Shown in pieces: positions 22,501 to 32,601 of a DNA stretch of 64,000 nt. The translations under genes and the position numbers were made by a program. The stretch comes from Ichthyophis bannanicus. Its lineage: Eukaryota > Chordata > Amphibia > Gymnophiona > Ichthyophiidae. Below the pieces are notes generated by a model, which saw only the letters and a list, made by a program, of their open reading frames with translations, made no database searches and was not told where the DNA came from. Within the stretch, counting starts at the first letter, position 1. Every line of letters begins with the position of its first letter. The stretch is taken from assembly GCA_033557465.1 (NCBI GenBank), contig JAWIIG010000025.1, positions 4,831,001 to 4,895,000 on the forward strand, in the 5' to 3' direction.

Positions 22501-22547
22501 TCCCGTGGAAGGTTGAAGGGAGCTAGCGCTACCCTTTCAGCAGCCAA
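19532..22547 (-). pseudogene. DIRS-A tyrosine recombinase, split by a CR1
   Basis: The N-terminal part (22547-22346) reads STIRTYAFKWQHFSLWC and VILQYLLHL. After the CR1 insertion (20392-22345) it resumes at 20391 with GLKSN and runs to the C-terminus near 19532. The C-terminal part retains VRAIATS of the H-x-x-R box (with HCVR for the usual HRVR) and AAHYCL with the presumed nucleophilic tyrosine. Frameshifts and stops separate the pieces. The protein would have catalysed integration of the circular DIRS DNA. It is inactive. Confidence 0.8.
20392..22345 (-). mobile_element. Young 5'-truncated CR1 inside DIRS-A
   Basis: Nearly intact C-terminal two-thirds of CR1 ORF2. The frame 22248-21796 (KSPGPDGIHPRVLKEL, NYRPVSLTS) and the frame 21747-20554 are in phase, separated by a single TAA near 21796. 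Catalytic FADDTK is preserved, as are [13 protein letters not shown] and [19 protein letters not shown]. The 3' end carries the CR1-type CTTATGTTCTTATGT motif (plus-strand complement at 20388-20402). It is 5'-truncated at about 22345. It belongs to the same subfamily as the CR1 at 48660-52744, sharing GPLDDRGVKGAL. Confidence 0.92.
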
Positions 22548-22835
22548 GCCATGAGTGAGAGAGACCTCAGGTTGGGGTGTAGTAGAGTGCCCTACTCCTG
22601 CAAGGGTAGTCCTGGGGCTCGGCTCAGGGGACTTGACAGTACCATCGACAGAGAGAGAGGAGCAGTGGGAACCAGGGCTTCTGAGCCAATGAGGTATATC
22701 AGCACTAGCAATGCTCTGTCACATTAAGCCTTGAACAGGGCCTTGGCTATCAGTGGCATTGGGGGGAAGGCATACAGGAGGCCTTCTGACTACGGGATGA
22801 GGAATGCATCCGCTGCTACCCGAGACTGGGTGCAG

Positions 22836-24150
22836 TCAGCGGGAGCAGAAAAAGGGCAACCGCGTGTTGTCCAGGCTGGTGAACAGGTCCATCACTGGAA
22901 TGCCCCGGAGCTGGAACAGCCATGAGACTACTGTTGGGTCCAGGTGCCACTTAGGTGGCTGGAGTACCCTGCTCAACCTGTTCGCCAAGACATTGTCCTG
23001 GTCCGGGAGGTAGACCACCCTCAGGAGCATCCCTCTGTGAGTGGCATAAGAGCAGAAGGCTACCGCGTTCTGGCAGAGGGGGTACAATCCTGTTTCTCCC
23101 TGTTTTCTCACGAAGAACATTGCGGCCTGATTGCCAGTCTGGATCAGCACTGCATGGTGCTGCAGCTGGAGGCTGAAACCCTTAAGAGCCGGGCATATGG
23201 CCCTGATTTTCAGCAGATTGGTCTGCATTTTGGATTCCCTCTGGGACCAGCAGCCTTGTGTCTGGAGGCTCTCGCAATGCACTTCCCAGCCCATGAGATA
23301 GGTATCCATGATGAGGACTTTCTGGGAGGTGGGTGCCTGGAAGGGCATCCTGGTCTGAAGATGATCTGGATTCTGCCACCATCCAAGGGAGTCTGCCAGC
23401 TGGCAGGTCGCATGCACTCTGTCCCAGAGCCTGCCTATAGCTTGAGTCCACTGAAAGCGAAGGCACCAATGGGCTGCTCTCTTGTGTAGGTGGGCATCTG
23501 GGGTCACGTGGACCGTGGAGGCCATGTGTCCCAGTAGATGGAGGAGAAGCTGGGTGGGCACTGACCTGAGCTATTGCACCTCTCCTGAGGGAGAAAGGCT
23601 TTTGCCTGAAGGATGTCCAGCTGCTCCCCTATGAACTCTAAGCTCTGAGTGGGAGAGAGTTAGAACTTGGGGTAGTTTATGACAAACCCCAGGTGCTGCA
23701 GGGCGTTTATGGAGTGACTAATGGCACATTGGGGTAGGAGAAGATGAAGGTCCCTTGAAGCCTGAGGTGGGCTGTGACAACCGCAAGGCATTTTTTGAAG
23801 ACCCTTGGAGACGAGGCCAGCCCGAAGGACAGTACCCTGCATTGATAGTGCTGCCCCCCCCCCCCACCATGAATCTGAGGTATTTTCTGTGGCTGCGGTG
23901 GATTAGGATGCGAGTGTAAGCATCCTTTATGTCTAAGGAGCAAAGCCAGTCTCCCTGCTGGAGGAATGGCAGCAGTGTTCCAAGGAAGAGCATCTTGAAC
24001 CTCTCCCTGGCCAGAAACCTGTTAAGCTCTTGCAGGTCCAGGATGGGCCTGAGGCCCCCAGTCCTTTTGTGGATGAGGAAGTATCTGAAGTAGAAGGCAG
24101 TGCCCCAGAAGTGTTTTGGGACTGGCTCTACTGCTTTGTCCCAGAATAGT
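22836..24150 (-). pseudogene. DIRS-A reverse transcriptase and RNase H
   Basis: The minus-strand frame 23561-22836 covers RNase H: LLKIRAI, QTGNQAAMFFVRKQG (the DIRS-B copy has QTDNQVA, so a catalytic Asp is lost), YLPDQDNVLANRLSR and the start of the following IPVMDLFTS segment. Frames at 23993-23707 cover the reverse transcriptase: QQGDWLCSLDIKDAY, HRKYLRFMVGGGG. It would have copied DIRS RNA. Multiple frameshifts and a C-run (23857-23869) break it. Confidence 0.8.
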
Positions 24151-25445
24151 CCTGCTAGCTCTGCGAGGAGCAGGGTCTGGTAAATGAGAGGCCTATTGGG
24201 CTATCCTGGGAAGAACGGGGGCAGCGTCTGATGTAGGTGGCGGAGGTAACCCTCTTTGACCACCTGTAACACTCATGCATCGGTAGTGATGGCTGTCCCC
24301 CTGTGGGCAGCAAAGGACCCCCTGGGGTTGTGGGTGTCAAAAGCCTCCCCTGGGCTGGGCCTGAGCCTGAGCCGGTGCCTGGGGCTTCGGGGCTTCATGC
24401 TTTCTGGGACCATGTCACTGGCCTATTTGTTGATGGGCCTGCTGAGGGCCAGAGAAGGCTTAGATGTGCGGAGCAGTACTGAAGCCCCCTTTCTTCTTTG
24501 GGAAGAAGGGCTCTCTCTCCAGGGTTTTCTTTCGGGGTTGCACTGAGGTCTTTTTCGAGAACCTGGTTCTCATCACATACTTGGTCTCTATCTCTGCCGC
24601 TTTATCCGCCATGGGTTTCCCGAACAGGTTTTCACCTGTCCAGGGGATATTGATCAGTTTGTCCTGTACCCATTGTTCCAGGTCAGACGACTGCAGCCAT
24701 GCTTGTCGTCATACCCCGATGCCTATGGTGGCCACCCTAGCTGATAACTCGAAGCCATCATAGGCTGCTCGGGACAGGAACTTTGAACATTCCTTTAGCG
24801 CCAAGGCTAGGGTCTTGAACCTCTGTAGGGGTTCTCCATCAAGGCATGCTGAGAATCCCCCGAGCTCCCTCAACAGTTCCTTCAGGTACATGCTGATGTA
24901 GAGCTGGTATGAGTGGATTTGGCATATAAGCATCGAGCCCTGAAAAGTCTTTCGGCCAAGGGTTTCAAGGGTTCAGGCCATCCTGCCGGGTGGTACTGAC
25001 AAGTGTGTTTTTTGGCTCTTAAGCTGGCGCATGGCAGACTCCATGGGCCTTCTGGAACCCAGGACTCCGGTATACCTGGTACATGGCATAGAGGAGCCTG
25101 CTGACAACTGGTACCGACATCACTGTTTCCCACATCTGGAGGAGAAGGCGGTCGAGGATCGGGGACACTGGGATCGTAAGGGTTTCCTTCAGGGGTGCCT
25201 CATATTGGAGTATCTCCATTTCCTCGGTTTGTGGGTCCTCCTCAGCTTTGGTCTCGATCACGAGGGCCATATCCCTCACAAAATCGAGGAATGCAACGTC
25301 CTCGGGTGGGGAATGGTGTCGGGTTGTCAGGAAAACGGGTCTGAGGGCATGTCACAGCGTTGCCTTGTGTCCGGGGATTCTTCGTCCTTGGTCTCCCATT
25401 CAGACTCAAAATCGGAGTATGAGTTGTCAGACGGCTGCCTAGGGT

Positions 25446-26943
25446 GAGAACTTACACAATCTTGACGATGCATATATTCATATGATTCTTGCAAGGTATT
25501 GTGGGTATTGTAGTTCATTCACTCCCAAACACAGCTGATGACAATAATTTGAGTTGTGAAACCAAGTGGTAAGATCAATAAAATACTTCTTTTATTGATG
25601 GGGTTTAATTCACCCAGCACATGTATGCTTGATAGCACTATAAATGAGGTTACTTGCTTGCAGTGTTTAAAATGGATAACAAAAAGTCACAAAGTAAACC
25701 AGAAAACAACCTTCAGCTTGTCAGGCAATTAGCTAATGTTTTCTTAGCAAGTAATTACCAAATACAAAGGCACAAAGTAAAGAATAAACTTTGCTGGTTA
25801 GGTTAACTTCTGCTTATTTTCCACGCAGATCTCAGCAGTGATTCTCCCTTGCTCACACACACAATCAGGTGCAGCTTTAATTACTATCAATTGACCAGCT
25901 GTAAGCCTTTAGCTGGCTGGCTGCTACTGTGTGAACCCAAATCCTGCTTTAAGAGCTGTTTGCAGTGGAAATAAAGAACAAAGTTAGGTTTCTTTGTGAT
26001 GGCTGATGTGTTTGCTCATAGAAAACTAGCAATAGCATTTAGATAAAGAACAGTCCATGTAAATAGTTTCATCTGCTGTATTTCCCCCTGCATCAACAAT
26101 CATAGGGTCAATATCATACATTGGCACAGATGAGTCTTTCATTAAGACACTATCATGAGAATGCTTATTCCCTTGCTGCCATTCTCTATTATAGATAGGG
26201 TCTGGATCAGTGTTCATACCTGAGGCTCTCCTGCTATCATTATTCCTCTCTGTATAGCCTGGCCAATATGTAATCCAATTCTGATGTCCAGCCTTCCAAT
26301 CTTGATCCCTGGACACTGGATCTTCTCTCACATACCTTCTGGCCTTGGTCTGAAAGTCCCTTCCACATGCAGTCTTCTCTCTTCCAGGTAGCCACTGGTG
26401 ATTCCTATCTCTGCCACTCCATTCCTCTGGCTGAATCCAGTCCAATGGACTCTGCTGGCTTTTGGAATACCTCCCAGTATGCGTACTGCCTTGGAATCTC
26501 CCAGACCTTCCAATGGCCTTTCTTCTCTTCCTTCCAGAGAGTTTCCTTCTCTCTCTATCTGCGTGGCTTTTGCTGAAGCTGTTCTTCAAACTCTCCCGGA
26601 AGCTGGGCTGGAGCTTGTAGTAACTGTTATCTGAAGAATAAACTCTATTCTTATCCTGTTCTAATGTGTGCTGCTCCCTAACACAGCGCAGCTGTCTTGA
26701 ATCAGGCCCTGCCCTTTGAGATGAGTGCTTAGGGATTACCTCATAGCTCTCTTGATTGCACACACATTCTCTCACTTCAGCCCCTCTCATGGCTGCTGGA
26801 AACCTGGTGCATTCTGGGACTGGTAGTCTTTTATGTGAAAACTCTGTTTTCTTGCTTCTACCAGAACTGACAGGTTGCTTGTTCAGAGTCACATCATCTT
26901 TTCTATAGCTCCTACCTGAGCTATGATAAGCTTCCTTATCACA
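25446..26943 (-). mobile_element. Unclassified 1.5-kb insertion in DIRS-A gag
   Basis: Comparison with the intact DIRS-B gag shows extra DNA between LEPMIFW...PQPKR and SSHPRQ...ESPDT. GATTGTG occurs at both junctions (about 25453-25459 and 26949-26955, as complement), a possible 7-bp target-site duplication. On the minus strand the right part (26943-26026) is an uninterrupted reading frame of about 305 codons, and the left part is AT-rich with AATAAA-type signals (about 25577-25590). No terminal repeats, reverse transcriptase or transposase motif were recognised. It could be a non-autonomous LTR or non-LTR element, or captured sequence. Confidence 0.5.
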
Positions 26944-27426
26944 GAGTTCAACACCGCACAATCGCTTCGGTTGGGGACTGCTCTCCATGGTGCAGGACCT
27001 CCAGAAGATCATCGGTTCGAGCCATGGGCACCCGCCGTGGAGGACTGGTGTTCTGAAGAACAGGATCGGGACCTCGACCGGAGCCGGGGGCTCTCTCGAG
27101 GCCAATGGTGCTCGAGGACCGGCTCGATGGCCGGGGATGCCCTCGATGTCGAGGGTCCCGTCATTGGGACAGATGAACTGGATGAGCCAGACATAAATGC
27201 CCACTACATGGCCACTAGGGCAGATATACTGCTGTCTAGGGCTGCCATTCTGGTCTCCATGCCAGTTGGCTCCGCAGCCTTCGACGCGGGCACAGAGGAT
27301 TTTGGGCCCGGCATCAGTACTGTCGAGGGAGTCCTCAGTGAGGTTGGCCTCAGAGGCCCGAGGCCGGTCAGTGGGAGCCAATGACTCCTTACGATGCAAC
27401 TTGGAGGGCTGCTGCTGCTGCCCCAA
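26026..27426 (-). CDS. Unrecognised 466-codon frame, Gag fused to the unknown insert
   Basis: A single frame runs from DIRS-A Gag sequence (27426 to about 26945) into the unclassified insert and stays open to 26026. The insert part is rich in Ser, Arg, Lys and Gln, with recurring basic-aromatic segments such as SGRSGRFQG, RDRNHQWLP and DQDWKAGHQNW. I recognise no domain, and no membrane segment or signal peptide is apparent. Openness over about 305 codons in the middle of a decayed element suggests the insert is younger than its host and carries, or recently carried, a coding frame. The fusion to Gag may be chance. Whether it is expressed is unknown. Confidence 0.35.
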   Translation of the reverse strand: MGQQQQPSKLHRKESLAPTDRPRASEANLTEDSLDSTDAGPKILCARVEGCGANWHGDQNGSPRQQYICPSGHVVGIYVWLIQFICPNDGTLDIEGIPGHRAGPRAPLASREPPAPVEVPILFFRTPVLHGGCPWLEPMIFWRSCTMESSPQPKRLCGVELCDKEAYHSSGRSYRKDDVTLNKQPVSSGRSKKTEFSHKRLPVPECTRFPAAMRGAEVRECVCNQESYEVIPKHSSQRAGPDSRQLRCVREQHTLEQDKNRVYSSDNSYYKLQPSFRESLKNSFSKSHADRERRKLSGRKRRKAIGRSGRFQGSTHTGRYSKSQQSPLDWIQPEEWSGRDRNHQWLPGREKTACGRDFQTKARRYVREDPVSRDQDWKAGHQNWITYWPGYTERNNDSRRASGMNTDPDPIYNREWQQGNKHSHDSVLMKDSSVPMYDIDPMIVDAGGNTADETIYMDCSLSKCYC

Positions 27427-28094
27427 CTCCTCGGATTCATGCCAGGGGGCAGCAGGATCTGGGGTGGGATTTCACCTTCTTCCCTGATCCATCTTCTGAG
27501 GCATTCTTCGAGGATTTCTTCTTATGTCCAACCTCCAGAGACTTCCACTCGGAGGAGCCACAGCCGCAGGACTCTGAGGAGGCTCTGGTTTCATGGGGTA
27601 CCAAGGTATCGGAGGGGGCCCTGGAGCGTGATGTTACCAGAGACTCTGGGGCAGAGTCGGACTTATCAAAAAATTATTCCTGTTGCTGATGGTGACTCTT
27701 TAAGGCCTTTGGAGTCATTGTTCTGCAGAGTTTGCAGTCAAAGTTGTTGTGCTCTGGCCAAGGCATCGGAGGCAGCAGTTGTGTTGATCGGCAAGTGACA
27801 TAGCTTTGCCACACCGATCATACTTTTTGAGGCCACTTGAGGCCATCAGAAAAAAGGGATCCGGATCTGAGGCCTTTAGCTGAAAAAGGGTGTGAATGCC
27901 GGTCGAGACGGACCTCAATGAAAAAAGTGGAAAATGGAGAGACGAACCAGAGGAGCGACGCCGAGGTGAGCTGGCTCGGGGGTGGGAAGGAACCGGTATG
28001 CAAACCGGACAAAATTTAACTATAAAAAAAAAATCAGACTTTTTCCACGGAAAAAAGGACAACGTCCGATGTGCTCCGCAGAAAAAAGGAGACT

Positions 28095-28254
28095 GAAGGA
28101 AGATGGAACCATTGGGCCAGAAGTGGACCACGCATGTGTGGTGCATCTCCCAAAGACTTTCTTTGAAAGCTGGGGGAGATGCTTCCACACGGGCTCTGTC
28201 GGCGCCAATGTCACCCATATGTGAGGGACTAACTTCCTGCTTGTTCCCGGAGAA
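28095..28254 (-). repeat. DIRS-A left inverted terminal repeat
   Basis: Reverse complement of the start of the right terminal repeat over about 150 bp (GGCGCCAATGTCACCCATAT, GCATCTCCCAAAG). The outermost part differs (CTTCCTGCTTGTTCCCGG), as expected for DIRS left ends, and matches the second half of the internal complementary region. Confidence 0.82.
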
Positions 28255-28557
28255 AACAGAAGCTACTGCAGTTTCTGGAATCCAATGGAATGCAGGATCG
28301 AAGACAGCACTATTTAACTAGAGGTAGATGTTGTCAGATTAATTTAATCAGTTTCTTTCATTGGCTGATCAGAGATTGGATCTAGGGAGAGTGCTAGATG
28401 TGGTGTGCCTAGATTTCAGGAAAAGCTAGGTGATTTCTAAATAAACTGAACAGCCTTGGGATGAGCCCTAAAGTGACTGATTGGATTAGAAATTGGTTGA
28501 GTAGGAGGCAACAAAGGGTAGTGGGACTGAATGATATGTGTTGTAGTACTGGCAGGC
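28255..28557 (+). pseudogene. CR1 remnant, right half (resumes after DIRS-A)
   Basis: Continues the reverse transcriptase of 17820-19009. Translated pieces include SGIQWNAG, RVLDVVCLDFRKS, NSLGMSPKVTDW (with frame changes) and RNWLSRRQQR. Together with the left half it proves that DIRS-A entered an existing CR1. Confidence 0.82.
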
Positions 28558-28569
28558 AATTTTTCTTGA

Positions 28570-28795
28570 TCAGGAACTGGGTACTACTACTACTACTAAG
28601 CATTTGTATAGCGCTACAAGTCGTACACAGCACTGCACAGACATGTAAGAGACAGTCCCTGCTCATCAGAGCTTACAATTTAGTCAAGACAAACACAGAA
28701 GGTGTAGGCAGGAATAAAACAAGGGGAAAGAAAAAGGAGATCAGGGTAACATGGTCTCTTGGCTTAACCCTATATATCAATAGGTGTTTTATTGA
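28570..28795 (+). repeat. Dispersed repeat with TAC microsatellite
   Basis: (TAC)n (28583-28599) followed by AAGCATTTGTATAGCGCTAC, CAGCACTGCACAGACAT, GACAGTCCCTGCTC and AGAGCTTACAATTTA. The order resembles the 3' end of an L2-mobilised repeat; classification is uncertain. Confidence 0.45.
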
Positions 28796-28804
28796 GTAGG
28801 GAGG

Positions 28805-29470
28805 AAGCCCTAAAAGCAGGGGATTACAGAAATCTAAGTGATTTAAGATTCATGCATAAATCAAGGTTCTAAATGATTTCCCATCTATATAATTCCTAAT
28901 AGATCTGAACATCTGTAGGACAAAGAAGGATTTGTGCACTAGAGAAGAAATACATTCTTTGAAAGTTAATTCCTTATTCATGATGACTCCTAGTGTAGTA
29001 ATCTTTTCCTTAATTGGAATAAGATTTCCAGCCATGCTAGGGAAAAATCATAAACCTAATCATATTTACTAAACTAAATTGCAGAAGATGTGTTTACATT
29101 AAGCATGAGTTGATGCTTCTGCAACCAGTGGGAGATTTTCTTTAGCTGGTCTGAAAGGTTTCTTTGAAAAGATGAATTCTATAGATTGTGACTGATGACA
29201 ATCTGAATATTGTACGCATATATGTGAAAGCCCAGGCTGAAATCTTAGATCACAATTGCCAAGGGGGACACGGAAATATTAAACAGCGTGGTGGAGAGAA
29301 CCGACCCTTGCAGGACTCCACGGGTTAAAGGGAAAATTTGGGAAACATCTTCCTGTATAATGATCCTATATAATCGCCCTGAGTGAAACCTGTCTAAGGC
29401 AGTACCACTGAGGCCAATTTCTTTTAAACTAGAGAGCAAGCTTGTATGATTTTCTATTTTTCTATGTATT
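28805..29470 (-). pseudogene. L2-like LINE reverse transcriptase fragment
   Basis: The minus strand (29470-29245) reads LSSLKEIGLSGTALDRF and TRGVLQGSVLSTTLFNI, the palm region of an L2/CR1-group reverse transcriptase. A later frame (29035-28850) reads KITTLGVIMNKELTF and HKSFFVLQMFRSIRNYI, the thumb. Frameshifted and truncated at both ends. Confidence 0.7.
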
Positions 29471-30209
29471 GTACACTTAAAACTCATTAACCCCAAATGT
29501 CCTGATAGCTAATTGATTTGAATTGCAAGTTTTGCATAGGTAACAGTTAAGTTTGCTGAATACACTACTGTATGTGTGCTCATATTCTCCTATACATGCA
29601 TTAAAATTCCACCAGCAAGAAAATGCATATTCAAGGTTTGATCTGAAGCAAAGAGCTACAACTGTCAAACAATCAATCTGTAGTAAAGTGTGCTGTAAAT
29701 TCTAGATATTCTAGTTAGACATGCCAATCTGGCATACAAATTACCTCTTTCAAGCACACAAATTATAACACATTGCCATATGCCATCATCTTGTGCATAC
29801 TTTCACAAAATCTCCTGCAGTTAACGCCACCAAGATCTATTCAAATACAGAAAAAAAATATCATCTTGGCATTTGCTTCTGAAACTTCAATGTGTTAAAA
29901 AAAAAACCCTTCTGCTGCTATAACTGCAAAATGTGATAAGTTTCACTCTTCATGCTATGCATACAGAGTGTAAATGGAAAGCAGAAAATACAAGAGAGAA
30001 AGACTGCTGCCAGAACTTTAAGCAGACTTTAAAGCGGGTCTCTTTGTCACATTTTTAATAAATTAGCTCTCAGAAACTGGCAAGAATTTAGCTATGTCAA
30101 TTAGTTATAAACAACTTTAACCTATGCTTGCTGTCAGGTTTACACATATACGACAGTGTAGTGTTGTGTTTCCTATTACTATTATTGGGGGCTTGCAACA
30201 TTTAAGTTT
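29471..30209. other. MRPS27 intron, nothing recognised
   Basis: AT-rich unique-looking sequence. Checked on both strands for exons and RNA genes; none supported. Confidence 0.5.
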
Positions 30210-31090
30210 TCCTCTAGTTTATTTAGTTTATTTATTTATTTAGCAACTTTTTTATACCACTGTATCTACCAGTCACAGCGATTTACATGGAACAAAAGAA
30301 CAAGCAACTTTACATCGAACATAGAGAACAATAAATAACTTGTGCATCATAACTATTTTCCTAATGTTGAATTGGTGCTGTGGGAGATTCATATGATGAC
30401 ATGATGTGAGGGTAGCTAAGAGTCTATGCTAAAGTGTTCCTAAAAGAGGAAGGTTTTTAGCTAGCGCCGGAATTCGTCTAGGTCTGTGAGGGTCCGTATT
30501 TCTGGGGAGAGGGAGTTCCAAATGAATGGGGCGTAATAGGAGAAGGCTCTGTTAGTAGTGGTATTGTTGGAGTGGGTGAAAGAAAATGGAATCGAGAGGA
30601 GGTTGTGATTGGTGGACCGTGTTGATCTCTTGTTGAGTAGCTGGTGAAGAAGAAGGTGAAGGATGTCTGCTAAGAGGAGGTGGATGGTCTTGAATATGGT
30701 TAGTGCGACTTTATATTTAATCCTCATGTGAATGGGCAGCCAGTGTAGCTGTTTAAGAGTGGGCATGATGTGCTCTCGTGGGCCCATGCCTGTGATTATT
30801 CTGGCTGCAGAGTTTTGGGCAAGCTGTAAGGGTAGTAAGGTAGCTTTAAGGAGTCCCTGGTATATTATGTTTGCATATTCCAGGATGGGGATGATGAGTG
30901 ATTGGCAGAGGTTTCTGAAGTCATTAGAATCTAGCAATTGGTGCAGGTGTTGTAGTGTTCTCATCTTGAAGTAGGCAGCTTTAGTAACCTGTTTAATGTG
31001 GTGGTGGAAACTCAGGTATTGATCCAGGGTGATGCCCAAATGTTTTACAAGTTGTCTGACGTGTAAGGTTAAATGGGCCAGATTGACAGA
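30210..31090 (-). pseudogene. L2-type LINE 3' end
   Basis: The minus-strand frame 31039-30461 (192 codons) reads MGITLDQYLSFHHHIK, AQNSAARIITGMGPREH, LKQLHWLPIHMRIKYK and APFIWNSLSPEIR, the C-terminal part of L2 ORF2. It ends in a 3' tail of TTTATTTATTTA with AGCGATTTACATGG, the L2-type end. It lacks the catalytic palm, so it is a 5'-truncated copy. Confidence 0.88.
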
Positions 31091-31360
31091 ATTTGGATTT
31101 AGTTAAATGCAAAATTCACTGGATATACTGCATCTGGAATATTAATGAATGCCAGGGACAATAATGAGATGCTTGTGAGGGCACACAGGGAGATGAGATA
31201 GCAATCTTTTATGAAAATGCGCAAAGAGCTTCCAGTTAGGAAACTATCAGTTCAGAAGTCTGTGAGGTGAAGTTAGTTACTTTGTACACTTAAGTAAGTC
31301 TATGATATTGAAAAAATATGTGCCTGTTTTTTCTCTTCCATGTTATTTTTACTTAAGGGT
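31091..31360. other. Intron, nothing recognised
   Basis: 270 bp with no gene, RNA or terminal repeat that I can support. Confidence 0.45.
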
Positions 31361-31367
31361 TATTCCA

Positions 31368-31928
31368 AGGCACGAATAGCAGGGATAGGACGTCCATCCC
31401 CACTATTCGTGCCTTTTCCTGGTCCTGTCTACCTTCTCCATGTAGGTAGACGGGGGTGGCCAGTGGGCAGTCGTCAGCCCCAGATGTACAGGGCCGATTC
31501 TAACGTCGGCCCTGTATGTACGGGGCAGACGGCTTAGGCAGGGAACTTATTCCACCTCTGAGGTGGAATAAGTTCCCCGATCGAGCAGAGGACGGTGGCA
31601 CGGGGCATAGCAGCGGCGGGAGGGGGCAGAGAGCATTCCCTGCAGCTCGACCCTGGCCTTGGGAGGCTGGATCAGGGGTCGGGCTGTAGGGAAAGCATTG
31701 TAGGAGCCGGCAGCCGGGGATCATGCCTTTACAATGGAGCCGCAGTGCCATGGCAAGGCAGCTCCATTGTAAAGCATAGACTGAGTTAGTTGGGCACGGC
31801 CTTTATGTGCAGGCAGGGCTGAATCGCGGTCTGTTCACTATTCCGATCCCGTAGGGCTAGTAGTGCCCCACGGGATCGGAATCGTGACTCCCTCTATGCA
31901 TCCGGATCCAGCCGGTCGCACAGAGGGC
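31368..31928. repeat. Run of consecutive hairpins
   Basis: At least seven inverted repeats follow one another in 560 bp. Examples: AGGCACGAATAG/CTATTCGTGCCT (31368-31414, with an inner GGGAT..ATCCC stem); GTCTACC/GGTAGAC (31427-31451); TACAGGGCCGA/TCGGCCCTGTA (31487-31516); GGGAACTTATTCCACCT with a 3-base loop (31541-31577); TTTACAATGGAGC/GCTCCATTGTAAA (31728-31773); ATTCCGATCCCGT/ACGGGATCGGAAT (31840-31882); CCCTCTATGC/GCACAGAGGG (about 31890-31928). It is GC-rich against AT-rich intron. It may be a non-autonomous transposon, but no outer terminal repeats were identified. Confidence 0.8.
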
Positions 31929-32162
31929 CTCTATATTTGGACTGAAACCGGGCCCTTTGTGCACTTTTCCTAGAAAAAAGGTGCCATTACTCATGTACAA
32001 GGCTCTTTCATTAATATATGAGGACTATGAGTGAATTTTAGCAGGCAATGAAAAAAGTGCCAGTACTACATACCTTCTCAAAAATAGCCCAGTATTTACT
32101 CAATCTATTAGTAAAGCAAGCATCTTTAATTCGCAAATACTATACAACCTGAGTGAGAACTA

Positions 32163-32601
32163 TGGGCCCGATATTCAGCAGAGTTGGCTAGTACAATTAC
32201 AGCACTTAGCCATCCCAGCTGAACACAAAACCTGGATATTCAATGTCAGGGCCATATCCGGCCACCGGCATTGAATATCTGGGTCAGATGCACAGCCCAG
32301 AAGCTGATCGGGCTGTAGCTCAATATTGCTGCTGCCTGGTTAGCTCCCGCAGGTAAAAATAGGCCAGCTTTTCCAGTGCCTATCTTTATATGGGGGTCGC
32401 TAACCGGGCAGCAGCTCAATATTGCTGCTGACTAGTTTGCGACGGGTACTGCCCCTGGAACATCCCAATGCTAAGCAGTTAGTATCAGGGCGTATAGCGG
32501 TGGTACCTGAGGATATTCAGCGGGACTAACACGCTTAAAGGCATTTACAGGGTTTACAGGTCTGTAAACCATGTAAATGCCTTTAAATAGCGGGCCCTAT
32601 G
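32163..32601. mobile_element. Hairpin-rich MITE
   Basis: Ends TATGGGCCCGATATT and AATAGCGGGCCCTAT are inverted (GGGCCCG core), with CTAT on both sides. Internal inverted pairs include GATATTCAATG/CATTGAATATC, CTGCCTGGTTAGC/GCTAACCGGGCAG and AAAGGCATTTACA/TGTAAATGCCTTT. No coding sequence. Superfamily undetermined. Confidence 0.55.

Larger units (their letters stand above)
24155..27845 (-). pseudogene. DIRS-A Gag, interrupted
   Basis: The start on the minus strand (27845) reads MASSGLKKYDRCGKAMSLAD followed by CCLRCLG, a cysteine cluster shared with the DIRS-B Gag. The middle is serine/arginine-rich. An insert of about 1.5 kb (25446-26943) falls before the segment ESEWETKDEESPDT. The C-terminal part (25280-24709) parallels DIRS-B (LYAMYQVYRSPGFQKA; LLRELGGFSA). 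The protein packages DIRS RNA by inference only. Many stops. Confidence 0.75.
19010..28254 (-). mobile_element. DIRS-A: complete but decayed DIRS1-type retrotransposon
   Basis: DIRS elements use a tyrosine recombinase instead of an integrase and make no target-site duplication. In minus orientation this copy has the left inverted terminal repeat (28254 back to about 28095), gag (27845-24155), reverse transcriptase, RNase H, recombinase, internal complementary region (19356-19262) and right terminal repeat (about 19200-19010). It is inserted in the reverse transcriptase region of a plus-strand CR1 (17820-19009 joined to 28255-28557). A CR1 (20392-22345) and an unclassified insert (25446-26943) sit inside it. 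Net length is about 5.8 kb. All genes carry many stops. Confidence 0.88.

Noticed and set aside
22731..25447. Plus-strand frames such as a 181-codon one at 22944-23489
   Set aside because: Antisense to DIRS-A RNase H and reverse transcriptase, whose motifs are clear on the minus strand.
31368..31928. CRISPR array
   Set aside because: The hairpins differ from one another and there are no constant repeats with spacers; the DNA is vertebrate.
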